Assembly: GCF_020099395.1 (NCBI RefSeq)
Contig: NZ_CP083590.1
Location: forward strand, 1,054,001-1,118,000
DNA length: 64,000 nt
Reading direction: 5' to 3'
Origin: Streptomyces mobaraensis
GTDB taxonomy: Bacteria > Actinomycetota > Actinomycetes > Streptomycetales > Streptomycetaceae
In this document: one piece after another, positions 46,658 through 59,318 of the stretch
How positions within the stretch are numbered: position 1 is the first letter of the stretch
Layout: each line of letters starts with the position of its first letter
Made by a program: the position numbers and the translations under genes
The notes under the pieces: generated by a model
The model's input: the letters and a program-made list of their open reading frames with translations, nothing else
The model's database searches: none
Told to the model about the DNA's origin: nothing

Positions 46658-46996
46658 TCAGTCCACGCCTGAGGGCCGGTCGGGGTCGAGCGCCGAGGCC
46701 GGTCCCAGGTCGAACCCGCAGATCTCCATCCCGGCGAACGAGGTGCGGTCCCGGTCGAATTGCAGCCACACGCGGGGCGCTTCGTCGTCGAAGTGAAGCC
46801 AGGTGCTGTCGGCACGGTCAGCCGGAGCCGTTCGAAGGTAGGTGCAGGCCGGGCCGCACCGGCACCACCCGTGGAAACGCAACCCCAGCGCGGCCTCGGC
46901 CAGGTCGGGCTCTCCCTCAGAGGCCAGCGCCGCATCGAGGAACGACACCAGCCCGGGGTAGACGTCCGCCAGTAGCGGCGGTTCAGTCTCGCTCAC
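46658..46996 (-). CDS. Conserved hypothetical protein
   Basis: The 112-residue protein has clear codon bias and a non-random sequence with two Cys-containing motifs (WCRCGPACTYLRT) and WLHFDDEAPRVWLQFDRDR. The family is not recognised. Its small size and the neighbouring Imm51-like gene hint at an immunity-type role, but nothing in the sequence proves it. GTG at 46996 is the start. Confidence 0.55.
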   Translation of the reverse strand: MSETEPPLLADVYPGLVSFLDAALASEGEPDLAEAALGLRFHGWCRCGPACTYLRTAPADRADSTWLHFDDEAPRVWLQFDRDRTSFAGMEICGFDLGPASALDPDRPSGVD

Positions 46997-47364
46997 GTGG
47001 TCAGGCTAACCGTCCCCAACGCGCTCCGGAACGCGTCCGGCATCGCCGGCACCCGGGTCCGTAAGGAAGACCGAAGCAGCCCGCGGGCGGGCCTTCACCC
47101 GCCTGAACCCGAACGCGCGGCGACCGGGACCATGACGACAGCGCCGGCTTCCCGGTCGGCCCGACCCGGCCCGGCCGGAACGAGTGGCACCGGCAAGCCC
47201 GCTACGGTCCCGAGCGGTTCGGGGGGCCTCGGCCTGCCCGCCTCACCCCACACGCACGCACACCGTCCTGTTCGCGGGGCCGTCGGGCAGAGAGCCCACC
47301 CGTGCGTGACCGCTCCGCTGAAAACAGCGTGACAGCCGGTCAGGCCGAGGCCCAAGCTGGACGA
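46997..47364. other. Intergenic region
   Basis: Between two divergent hypothetical genes, about 370 bases without recognisable coding content. It should contain both promoters. Confidence 0.35.
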
Positions 47365-48117
47365 ATGAGAACAGACCTGCAGGTCTTCGGTATTCGCGTG
47401 ATTCCATCGGACCCGCGGGACCGGCACAGCAGTCCCGAAGTCCGTCCCCTGGTCGACGGTGCCGACTTTATCGAGCACGAGTACTACGGTGCGGTCTGCG
47501 GTGACGCGCTCAGGTGGCTGCTCCCCGGCGGGCCCTTTTCCGTGGGGGTAACCCCGCACACAGTGGAGATGGCGGCGTGGTGCTGCTGCCGCTCGGCCCT
47601 CGATGTCGAGATACGGCGCGAGGGCGGCACGGTGGTCTGGGCGTGCGTGGAGCCTGACGGCGATGCCCCGAGATCGTACGCGTTCCGTTTCGACGCCGGG
47701 CAGTACGACGCCGAAGTGGCGCGGGCCACGGGGGAACGGAGCTGGGAGTGGCCCTCCGCGGCCGTCGCCCGGGAACTCGAGGGCCTTCTCCGCGCCCGCC
47801 CGGATTGGCTCGACGAATGGACGTGCGAGGTCGACGAAGTCTGGGCGACCCCTGGAGTCCTCGACGAAATACGCCTGGCCTTCCGGAATTACGTCCCGCA
47901 GCCCGACGGCGCATGGCGCTCCGCGGGCCGCTTCGGGGCCGTGCGGCCGGTCACCGACGAGGACCCGGCGCTCCAGGCCGAGCGCCTGGCGCGGGAGATC
48001 ACGGCGGGTGACCCACGCAGGGCGAGCGGAATGCGGATCGACGCACCCGGCGCACCTCTCACGGACTGGTTGGGTACGCCACGGACCTTCGGTCCCAGCA
48101 GTTACCGGTGGCGGTGA
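47365..48117 (+). CDS. Hypothetical protein of 250 residues
   Basis: The product is soluble, has a cluster of three cysteines (AAWCCCRSALDVEI) and tryptophan-rich acidic helices (ERSWEWPSAAVARELEG, RPDWLDEWTCEVDEVW). Codon bias is good and the C-terminus is basic and proline-rich. No family is recognised. ATG at 47365 (MRTDLQVFGIRV) is chosen over an upstream GTG because the upstream stretch is low-complexity. Confidence 0.6.
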   Translation: MRTDLQVFGIRVIPSDPRDRHSSPEVRPLVDGADFIEHEYYGAVCGDALRWLLPGGPFSVGVTPHTVEMAAWCCCRSALDVEIRREGGTVVWACVEPDGDAPRSYAFRFDAGQYDAEVARATGERSWEWPSAAVARELEGLLRARPDWLDEWTCEVDEVWATPGVLDEIRLAFRNYVPQPDGAWRSAGRFGAVRPVTDEDPALQAERLAREITAGDPRRASGMRIDAPGAPLTDWLGTPRTFGPSSYRWR

Positions 48118-48552
48118 CCAATCGGCCGCCCCGGCCTCCGCACTCTCCACCGGCCTGGCTCTCACCACCCGAGTGCGGCGCCGGAACCCGGCCCCGCGCG
48201 GTCGCGGCCCAAGACCACGGACCGCTCCTGTCCCCCCAGCCCACTTGTCGCCGAGCTTTCCGGTGACATCGACGGACCAAGAAGGCCACCGTTGTCACCT
48301 CGGGCGAGTGTGACGGCAACGCCGCCGATCACCAGGACCCTGGGCCGCCGGGGAGGGAAAACCCGCCCACTGGCGGACTTCCGTTCGGTCACACCCGACG
48401 CATCAACTGCCGTTCTCCGCCCGGCGAGCGCGCCAGAAGGCTTCCGCGTCGGGGCAGGAGTGTCATCGCGCACGACTCGCCCCCCCCCCAAAAAAAAAGG
48501 AACGCATTGAGCGCATTGAGCGGAGGGCGGCGCCAGAGCGGATGATGAGGGA
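48118..48552. other. Intergenic region with a C10A9 homopolymer
   Basis: No gene is supported in these 435 bases. At 48480-48498 a run of ten C is followed directly by nine A, just 54 bases before the methyltransferase ATG. Such a junction is very rare in DNA of this composition. Confidence 0.7.
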
Positions 48553-49320
48553 ATGACCGCCGATCCCCGCGCCCGGTCGTTCGACACGGCCGCCGCCCAG
48601 TACGCGTCCTCCCGGCCTGCGTATCCGCCCCCGCTCCTGGACGCCGTCGAGGTACTCTCCGGACGCCGCCTCGCCGGCGCCCGCGTCGCCGACGTCGGCG
48701 CGGGTACGGGCATCGCCACCGCGCTGCTGTGCGCGCGGGGCGCCGAGGTGGTGGCCGTCGAGCCCGGGGCGGCCATGGCCCGCCGGTGCCGGGAGGCGCT
48801 GCCCCGGGTGCCGGTCGTGCGGGGTGACGGCAACGCGCTGCCGCTGGCCGGCTCCTCCCTCGACCTCGTCACGTACGCGCAGTCCTGGCAGTGGACCGAT
48901 CCGGGCCGGTCCGTCCCCGAGGCGCTGCGCGTCCTGCGTCCGGGCGGTGCGCTGGCGGTCTGGTGGAACACCACGGCCTTCGACGTGCCGTGGATCCGTG
49001 CGCAGCGGGAGCGCATCGCGCGTGCCACGCGCGGGACGGAGCAGCCGGCTCATCCTGTCCGGCCCGGTGACGCGGACGCCGTCCGGTTGGCCGGGTTGAC
49101 CGGGTTGCGGGTCGCACGGCGTCTCCTGCGCTGGAGTCGCACGGTGCCTCTCGACGTCCACCTGGCCAACATCGGCAGCCGGTCGGCGTTCCTCGTCCTG
49201 GACGAGGGCCGCCGGCGGGCGTTCTTCGCGGACGAACGGGCCGTGCTGCGCGCGGACTTTCCCGACGAGGTGGTCGAGGAGACGTACGTCGTCGACGTGC
49301 TGGTGGCTCTTCGTCCGTGA
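48553..49320 (+). CDS. Class I SAM-dependent methyltransferase
   Basis: The 255-residue protein has motif I VADVGAGTGIATALL, an acidic residue in EVVAVEPG and the post-motif region GDGNALPLAGSSLDLVT, as in the methyltransferase-11 group related to UbiE. The substrate is unknown. It is preceded by the C10A9 tract, which lies in its 5' untranslated region or promoter. Confidence 0.88.
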   Translation: MTADPRARSFDTAAAQYASSRPAYPPPLLDAVEVLSGRRLAGARVADVGAGTGIATALLCARGAEVVAVEPGAAMARRCREALPRVPVVRGDGNALPLAGSSLDLVTYAQSWQWTDPGRSVPEALRVLRPGGALAVWWNTTAFDVPWIRAQRERIARATRGTEQPAHPVRPGDADAVRLAGLTGLRVARRLLRWSRTVPLDVHLANIGSRSAFLVLDEGRRRAFFADERAVLRADFPDEVVEETYVVDVLVALRP

Positions 49321-49532
49321 CTCCGAGGCGGGCCACCGCCGGTAGCGATACCAGGAGGTCACCCCCGTCCCGCCCTGTCACCCCCGTCCCGCCCTGTCAC
49401 CGCCGGACGGGCCGGGTGAGCTCCCGTGCGCCGACGGGCAAGTGAACGTGCACGCGACGTCGCCTCTGCGACGCGTCCCCCGCCTACCGTCCCACGGGTC
49501 CGTCCGTCCCCAGCGCCCCGAAGGACCCGCCC

Positions 49533-51161
49533 ATGACCGCCCGTCCCCCGCACCCGCCCACGCTCGAACCCGCCGCCGCCGCGTTCGCCGCCGCCACCGC
49601 GCGCCCGCCGTTCCTCTACCAACTGCCGCCCGCCGAAGGCCGTCGTGCCGTCGACGAGGCGCAGTCCGGGCCCCCGCCCGTCGAGCCGCCCGCCGTGGAC
49701 GAGGAGTGGGTCACGGTCCCCGGTGGGCCGACGGGCGAGGTCAGGGTGCGGATCGTCCGGCCCGCCGGTGTCTCCGGGACGCTGCCGGTGGTGCTCTATC
49801 TGCACGGCGCGGGCTGGGTGTTCGGGAACGCCCGGACCCATGACCGGCTCGTGCGGGAGCTGGCCGTCGGCGCGGGCGCCGCCGTCGTCTTCCCCGAGTA
49901 CGCGCTGTCGCCCGAGCACCGCTATCCCGTCGCCGTCGAGCAGAACTGGACGGTGGCCCGCTGGATCGTCGAGGAGGGTGCGGGCAGGGGGCTCGACGCG
50001 GAACGGCTCGCGGTCGCGGGGGACTCCGTCGGCGGCAACATGAGCGCCGCCCTGACCCTGATGGCCAAGGAACGCGGCGGGGTGCCGCTCCGCTACCAGG
50101 TGCTCTTCTATCCCGTCACCGACGCCTCGTTCGACACCGGCTCGTACCACCGGTTCGCCGAGGGCTGCTTCCTGCGCCGCGACGGCATGCGATGGTTCTG
50201 GGACCAGTACACCACCGACCCGGAGCAGCGGGCGCGGATCACCGCCTCGCCGCTGCGCGCCACCACCGGGCAGCTCGCCGGTCTGCCGCCGGCGCTCGTC
50301 GTCACCGCCGAGGCGGACGTGCTGCGGGACGAGGGCGAGGCGTACGCGGAGAAGCTGCGGGCCGCGGGGGTTCCGGTGACCGCCGTACGTTTCCTGGGCA
50401 CGATCCACGACTTCGTCATGCTCGACGCGCCCAGCGCCCTGATCCTCTACTCGACGCTGGCCGCCGCGCCCACCCTCGACGAGGCCGGACGGCGCGTCTC
50501 CACCCGGCACTTCCTCCGGGAGCTGAACCGGTTCGGGCTGACGTCCGCCATCGACGCGGCGGGCGGCTTCCAGAACTTCCCGGACGACTACGCCACCGTC
50601 ACCGACCTGGCCCGCTCCGGCGAACTCTCCCTCCGCATCGCCTACCACCTCTTCCCGCAGACCGCCGGGCAGGAGCTCGCCGACCTCCGCCGCTGGGTGG
50701 AGACGGTGCGGCCGGGCGACGGCGACGAGTGGCTCCGCCTCAACGGCGCCGGTGAGAACCTCACCTGGTCCGCCGCCGACTTCGAGAACTTCGCCGAGCC
50801 TGTGGGTGCAGGACGACGGTTACGAGTACCCCCTCGTCCTCGTCGTCCTCGCCCTGGCCGTCGCCGTGGCCGGCCCGGGCCGCTGGTCCGTCGACCACGC
50901 CCTGCGGCTGCCGGCGTGGCCCGCGTTGTGGGCGGCCGCCGCCGTGGCCGCCGGGACCGCCTCCGGCCTCGCCGTCCGCGCCCTGCCGCACCGCCGCCCG
51001 GCTCCTGCCGGCCCGGGCCCGGCGGGGCGGTAACGGACAGGAAGTGGCAGGTGAGGGGGGCACTGCGTACGTCACCCGGCCCCATCGGCGTACGCCCGTC
51101 CCCTGAAACGGAGGCGCCGGGAAAAGGAGATGCGCCCCCCACGGACCGTCCGTTACCGTGA
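49533..51161 (+). pseudogene. In-frame chimera of an HSL-type esterase and an amidohydrolase
   Basis: The first 300 or so residues are a hormone-sensitive-lipase-type esterase: oxyanion motif HGAGWVFG, nucleophile GDSVGGN, Asp in TAEADVLRDEG and His in GTIHDFVM. Immediately after FVMLDA, near 50427, the frame continues as a YtcJ-type amidohydrolase segment (SALILYSTLAAAPTLDEAGR, HFLRELNRFGLTSAIDAAGG, DGDEWLRLNGAGENLTWS). After the last of these the frame no longer encodes recognisable protein, while a DoxX-like fragment continues in another frame. The most likely origin is two deletions that joined three formerly separate genes. The esterase part may still fold. Confidence 0.75.
50797..51033 (+). 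pseudogene. DoxX-like C-terminal fragment
   Basis: In a frame shifted from the chimera, SLWVQDDGYEYPLVLVVLAL, then GPGRWSVDHAL, matches the C-terminal part of DoxX-type membrane proteins, with the last helices before a basic, proline-rich end and TAA at 51031-51033. No N-terminal part is present. It is a relic fused by deletion to the amidohydrolase fragment. Confidence 0.65.
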
Positions 51162-51165
51162 CCGT

Positions 51166-51189
51166 ATGTCTACGCCCCGAATTTCCTAG
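51166..51189 (+). CDS. Candidate regulatory leader peptide (MSTPRIS)
   Basis: ATG at 51166 opens a seven-codon frame encoding MSTPRIS, stopping at TAG 51187-51189, 58 bases before the ABC-F gene. Antibiotic-resistance ABC-F genes are often controlled by translation of a short upstream frame on which drug-stalled ribosomes change RNA folding. Position and size fit, but stalling on this peptide is not known. Confidence 0.4.
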   Translation: MSTPRIS

Positions 51190-51247
51190 CCGAGGACCCG
51201 CTTCCACGCCAGAAGTGTGTCCTTGAGCTTATTCGGAGCGTTACCTC

Positions 51248-52852
<1,605 letters not shown>

Positions 52853-52864
52853 GGGACGGCCCCT

Positions 52865-52881
52865 GTCCTGAGGGACGCCCC

Positions 52882-52888
<7 letters not shown>
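52865..52888. terminator. Hairpin between ABC-F and UvrA-like genes
   Basis: GTCCTGAGGG (52865-52874) pairs perfectly with CCCTCAGGAC (52879-52888) over a four-base loop. It overlaps the stop of the UvrA-like gene and follows the ABC-F stop, so it can terminate both convergent transcripts. Confidence 0.7.
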
Positions 52889-55284
<2,396 letters not shown>

Positions 55285-55699
55285 CGTTTCTCCATCCGTG
55301 GGGCGGGGCCGTCCGCGTCCGGGGCCGCCCGGCGGAACGGCGGCGGGCCCGGCGGGCGCGCCCCGGTCCGGGGCGTGCGGAGCACAGGGCTCGCGGCCGT
55401 ACCCGCGGGCGGGGCGGGACGCGGTGGCCGGCTGGGTGGACAGGGGTGTACGGACGTGCGGTACGGGCGGGGGCCTCCGGCCGGGGCGGCACCGGCGGGG
55501 CGGGGCGAAGGCGGGAGCGGACTCGTACCCGGGCCGTCGGGGGCCCGCGGCGCATCCCGGTGCTCCCGGCCGCGGGCCCGACAATACTCCCCGCCGCCCG
55601 GCTTGGGGTCACCTCTCACATCACTTCGGCCACAGGCACCACAAGGGTAATGAGACGCGGGTTCGGCGGGCGGGCGTCCGGCCGGCGGGCGGGCGGGCG
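55285..55699. other. Intergenic region between divergent genes
   Basis: About 415 G+C-rich bases between the UvrA-like gene and the AraC-type gene. I see no gene. It should contain both promoters. Confidence 0.35.
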
Positions 55700-56215
55700 G
55701 TGTCCGACCCTCGTGCCATCCTGGACGGCGTGACCCTGGAAGACCTGGCGAGGCTGCGCCGCGCACGCGACACGATCGACCGCGACTACGCGCGGCCCCT
55801 GGACGTCCCGGCCCTGGCGGCCGTCGCCCTCATGTCGCCCGGCCACTTCTCCCGCAGCTTCCGCGCCGCCTTCGGCGAGACGCCGTACAGCTACCTGATG
55901 ACCCGCCGCGTCGAGCGGGCCAAGGCGCTGCTGCGGCGGGGCGACCTGAGCGTGACGGAGGTCTGCTTCGCGGTCGGCTGCACCTCGCTCGGGTCGTTCA
56001 GCTCCCGCTTCACCGAGCTGGTCGGCGAGAGCCCGAGCGCGTACCGGGCGCGGGCCCACGAGGCGGGCGCCGCGATACCGGCGTGCGTCGCCAAGATCCT
56101 CACCCGGCCGCTCCGGCACGGCGAACCGGTCAGGGAACCGATCAGGGAACCGGTCAGGGAACCGGTCAGGGAACCGGTCAGGATCGGAGAAGCGCGATCG
56201 GCCGCGGCCTCGTAG
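55700..56215 (+). CDS. Short AraC-type regulator with EPVR repeat tail
   Basis: The 171-residue protein has no effector domain and consists mainly of the AraC double helix-turn-helix: ALMSPGHFSRSFRAAFGETP and AVGCTSLGSFSSRFTELVGE. The C-terminus is a tail of EPVR/EPIR tetrapeptides encoded by a 12-bp repeat. It is followed ten bases later by a VOC-family gene on the same strand, a frequent pair in which the regulator probably controls the VOC gene. GTG at 55700 is used; GTG 55730 is an alternative. Confidence 0.88.
   Translation: MSDPRAILDGVTLEDLARLRRARDTIDRDYARPLDVPALAAVALMSPGHFSRSFRAAFGETPYSYLMTRRVERAKALLRRGDLSVTEVCFAVGCTSLGSFSSRFTELVGESPSAYRARAHEAGAAIPACVAKILTRPLRHGEPVREPIREPVREPVREPVRIGEARSAAAS
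56123..56182 (+). repeat. 12-bp tandem repeat, five units, in the AraC gene end
   Basis: Five units of GAACCGGTCAGG (the second has GATCAGG) fill 56123-56182 exactly. They encode EPVR, EPIR, EPVR, EPVR, EPVR. The high identity suggests recent expansion. Confidence 0.93.
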
Positions 56216-56225
56216 CGTCGAGGGC

Positions 56226-56645
56226 ATGGACATCAAGCTTTCCCAGTGCTTCATCGCCGTCGACGACCACGACAAGGCCCTCGCCTTCTACCGCGACGCC
56301 CTCGGACTGGAGGTGCGCAACGACGTCGCCTTCGAGGGGATGCGCTGGGTGACCGTCGGGTCGCCCGCGCAGCCGGACGTGGAGATCGTCCTCGAACCGC
56401 CGGCCGCCAACCCCAACGCCTCCCCCGCCGACCGCCAGGCCATGGCGGAACTCATGGCCAAGGGCATGCTGCGCGGCGTGATCTTCTCCACCGACGACTG
56501 CGACGCCACCTTCGAACGCATCCGCGCCACCGGCGCCGAGGTCCTCCAGGAGCCCATCGACCAGCCCTACGGCGTCCGCGACTGCGCCTTCCGCGACCCG
56601 GCGGGCAACATGCTGCGCTTCACGCAGCCGCGCCAGGACCGCTGA
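56226..56645 (+). CDS. VOC (glyoxalase/dioxygenase-like) family protein
   Basis: The 139-residue protein has the beta-alpha-beta-beta-beta pattern of vicinal oxygen chelate proteins: FIAVDDHDKALAFYRDALGL, then VRDCAFRDPAGNMLRFTQP at the C-terminus with the usual Asp-Pro-x-Gly-Asn. Such proteins act as glyoxalases, dioxygenases or antibiotic-binding proteins. The preceding AraC gene overlaps its leader and probably regulates it. Confidence 0.9.
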   Translation: MDIKLSQCFIAVDDHDKALAFYRDALGLEVRNDVAFEGMRWVTVGSPAQPDVEIVLEPPAANPNASPADRQAMAELMAKGMLRGVIFSTDDCDATFERIRATGAEVLQEPIDQPYGVRDCAFRDPAGNMLRFTQPRQDR

Positions 56646-56694
56646 GGGCGCCGGGGCCCGCCGCCGGGGCGGGGCACGCCGTCGGGGCCCGCGG

Positions 56695-57165
56695 CTCCCG
56701 GGGACGGGCGCCGGGCGCGACGGGAAGGGCCGGACGTCGGTCGCGACGCGCGGGGCCGGACGCCGACCGGGCGGGGCCAAGCCGACCGCGACGCGCGGGG
56801 ACGAACGCCGGGCGCCGGACGCGACGCGCGGGGCCAGACGGGCGCCGGCCGCGACGGGCAGGGCCGGACGCCAGGCGCGGCGCGCGGGGCCGGGCGCTGG
56901 CCGCGACGCGCGGGGCCGGACGTCGACCGGGCGGTGCCGGGCCGACCGCGACGCGCGGGGACGGACGCCGGGCGCCGGGCGCGTGCGCGGGGCCGGGCGC
57001 CGGGCGTGACGCGCGGAGACGGACGTCGACCGGGCGAGGCCGGGCCGACCGCGACGCGCAGAGACGGACGCCGGCCGCGACGCGCGGGGCCAGACGCCGG
57101 ACGTCGGCCGCAACGGGCAGGGCCGGACGCCGACCGCGACGCGCAGGGACAGGGGCCCGGCGCCG
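56695..57165. repeat. Degenerate G+C-rich minisatellite
   Basis: The 531-base gap between the VOC gene and an esterase gene is filled with variants of GCGACGCGCGGGGCCGGACG, spaced roughly 24-30 bases apart and interleaved with GCCGGGCGCC words. The array is too diverged to give a clean copy number by eye. It contains no gene. Confidence 0.7.
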
Positions 57166-57176
57166 GCCGCGAGCCC

Positions 57177-58094
57177 CTACGGCCGGGTGATCCGGGCGCG
57201 CAGCCAGGACGCGATGTGGTCGAGCGCCGTCCCGGCCAGGGCCGTGGGGTGGCCCGTGAATCCGTGGGGTGCCTCCGGGTAGACCCGGAGGTCGACGTCG
57301 TTGCCGGCCGCCGACAGCCGGCCCGCCAGTGCCAGGTTGTCCTCCAGCAGCACGTCCTCGGCGCCGACGACCAGCAGCGTCGGGGGCAGCCCGCCGAGGT
57401 CGCCGTACAGGGGCGAGAGGTCGGGGACGGTGCGGTCCGCGACGTGTCCGGCGTACGCCCGGAGGAAGTACTCGTCCGCGATGCGGCGGCCGGCCGGGGT
57501 CCGCGCGCTCAAGTCGTAGGTGCCGAACCGGAGCGCGGCGCCGGTGAACCGGCCGGCGGCGCCCCGGTCCCGCAGCCGGAGCAGGGTGGCCAGGGCGAGG
57601 GTCGCGCCGGAGGAGCTCCCGCCGATCGCCAGCCGGGACGTGCCGAAGCGGGCGCCGGCCTCCTCGACGAGCCAGAGCGCCGCCGCCTCGCAGTCGTCGG
57701 GCGCCGCCGGCCAGGGGTGTTCGGGGGCCAGCCGGTAGTCGACGCTGACGACGGCGACGCCCAGGGCGTCCGCGAGCTCGCGGTTGCGCACGTCGCCGTG
57801 CGCCGCCGAGTCCATGTAGAAGCCGCCGCCGTGGATGTCCAGGTAGACGCCGCGCGGCGGACCGCCGGACGGCAGGAGGATCCGGACGGGGACGCGCACC
57901 CCGGCGGCCTCGGCCGTCTCCTCGACGGCGGGCGGTTCGGCGGCGCGCGGGGCGGGCCGCTTCGCCCGGACCTCCCGGAGCTCCTCCCACGAGGCGGGGC
58001 CGCACCCGGCCCCCCGCGTCCGGTAGAACTCACGGGCCTCCTCGACCTGTTCCGCGGGTACCTCGGCGAACAGTTCCTCCAGCGCGAATCGCAC
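57177..58094 (-). CDS. HSL-type alpha/beta-hydrolase (esterase)
   Basis: The 305-residue esterase shows the hormone-sensitive-lipase signature: oxyanion motif HGGGFYMD, nucleophile GSSSGAT, Asp in GAEDVLLEDN and His in APHGFTGH. It hydrolyses short-chain esters or lactones of unknown identity. GTG at 58094 has GAGGAGG nearby. It reads leftward away from the molybdenum-hydroxylase operon, from which it is separated by 66 bases, and its catalytic set is complete, unlike the gene at 49533. Confidence 0.92.
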   Translation of the reverse strand: MRFALEELFAEVPAEQVEEAREFYRTRGAGCGPASWEELREVRAKRPAPRAAEPPAVEETAEAAGVRVPVRILLPSGGPPRGVYLDIHGGGFYMDSAAHGDVRNRELADALGVAVVSVDYRLAPEHPWPAAPDDCEAAALWLVEEAGARFGTSRLAIGGSSSGATLALATLLRLRDRGAAGRFTGAALRFGTYDLSARTPAGRRIADEYFLRAYAGHVADRTVPDLSPLYGDLGGLPPTLLVVGAEDVLLEDNLALAGRLSAAGNDVDLRVYPEAPHGFTGHPTALAGTALDHIASWLRARITRP

Positions 58095-58160
58095 GCGCCC
58101 TCCTCATCACTCGAAGTCTCGGCCCGGCCGTACGCTACCGCCGGCCGCGCCGCCCGGCCC

Positions 58161-59318
58161 TCACATCCCCGCCCCGTGGATCACCCCCGCCCCGTGGATC
58201 GCCCCCGCCCCGTGGATCGCCGTGGACCTCCCCGTCAGCGGGAGGCCCGTGGCGCCGTGCCGGGCCGCGATGATCTCGGCGGCGATGGACAGGGCCGTCT
58301 CCTCGGGCGTACGGCCGCCCAGGTCGAGGCCGATGGGGGCGCGGAGACGGGACAACTCGGCGTCCGAGACGCCCGCTTCGCGGAGGCGGCGGACCCGGTC
58401 GGCGTGGGTGCGGACCGAGCCCATCGCGCCGACGAAGGCGGCCGGGAGCCGGAGGGCGACCCGGAGGAGCGGGACGTCGAACTTGGCGTCGTGGGTGAGG
58501 ACGCACAGGGCCGTGCGGGCGTCGGTGGGCGTGCGGCGGAGGTAGCGGTGCGGCCAGTCGACCACGACCTCGTCCGCCTCGGGGAAGCGGGCCGCCGTGG
58601 CGAAGACCGGGCGGGCGTCGCAGACGGTGACGTGGTAGCCGAGGAACTTGCCGACGCGGACCAGCGCGGCCGTGAAGTCGACCGCGCCGAAGACGATCAT
58701 GCGCGGCGGTTCGAGGCCGGACTCGACGAGGAGCGTCACCTCACCGCCGGGGCAGAGCGTGCCGTCGGCGGACAGTTCGACCGTGCCGGTGCGGCCCGCG
58801 CCGAGCAGGGCGTGGGCCTGGGCCGCGGCCGCGCGGTCGAGCTCCGGCGCGCCGCCGAGGCCGCCCTCGTACGTGCCGTCGGGGCGGACGAGCAGGGCAC
58901 CGGACCGGAGGCCGGCCGGGCCCCGGGCGACGCGGGCCAGGGCCACCGGCTCGCCGCGGGCGGCGGCCGTCAGGGCGCGGGCGAGGACGGCGCGCCCGGG
59001 GGCGGCCGCCGGGTAGGGGACGACCAGGACCTCCAGCGTCCCGCCGCAGGTCAGGCCGACGGCGAAGGCGTCGTCGTCGCTGTACCCGAACCGTTCCAGG
59101 CACACCGTCCCGTCCCGGAGCGCCCGCTCGCACAGCTCGTACACCGCCGCCTCGACGCACCCGCCGGAGACGGAGCCGACGGCCCGGCCGCCGTCGTCGA
59201 CGGCCAGGGCGGCGCCGGGGCCGCGCGGGGCGCTGCCGGTGACGGAGACGACGGTGGCGACGGCGAAGCCGCGGCCCTCGGCGGCCCAGGCGGCCAGGTC
59301 GTCAGCGATGTCCAGCAC
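58161..59318 (-). CDS. XdhC/CoxI-family molybdenum cofactor maturation protein
   Basis: The 385-residue protein has the N-terminal XdhC domain (VTGSAPRGPGAALAVDD, with SVSGGCVE) and a C-terminal Rossmann XdhC_C domain (MIVFGAVDFTAALV, AFVGAMGSVRTH), as in proteins that insert sulfurated molybdenum cofactor into xanthine dehydrogenase-type enzymes. Its GTG overlaps the molybdenum-subunit gene by 17 bases, so it is the last gene of the operon. The C-terminus ends in three IHGAG units encoded by an 18-bp repeat. Confidence 0.9.
   Translation of the reverse strand: MLDIADDLAAWAAEGRGFAVATVVSVTGSAPRGPGAALAVDDGGRAVGSVSGGCVEAAVYELCERALRDGTVCLERFGYSDDDAFAVGLTCGGTLEVLVVPYPAAAPGRAVLARALTAAARGEPVALARVARGPAGLRSGALLVRPDGTYEGGLGGAPELDRAAAAQAHALLGAGRTGTVELSADGTLCPGGEVTLLVESGLEPPRMIVFGAVDFTAALVRVGKFLGYHVTVCDARPVFATAARFPEADEVVVDWPHRYLRRTPTDARTALCVLTHDAKFDVPLLRVALRLPAAFVGAMGSVRTHADRVRRLREAGVSDAELSRLRAPIGLDLGGRTPEETALSIAAEIIAARHGATGLPLTGRSTAIHGAGAIHGAGVIHGAGM
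58171..58220 (-). repeat. 18-bp tandem repeat at the end of the XdhC gene
   Basis: GCCCCGTGGATCxCCCCC occurs two and a half to three times (58171-58220), encoding the IHGAGA/IHGAGV C-terminal steps of XdhC. The period keeps the frame. Confidence 0.85.

Noticed and set aside
48553..49320. Methyltransferase as the missing cittilin-type O-methyltransferase
   Set aside because: It lies 41 kb away with no shared regulation and is of the general methyltransferase-11 type.
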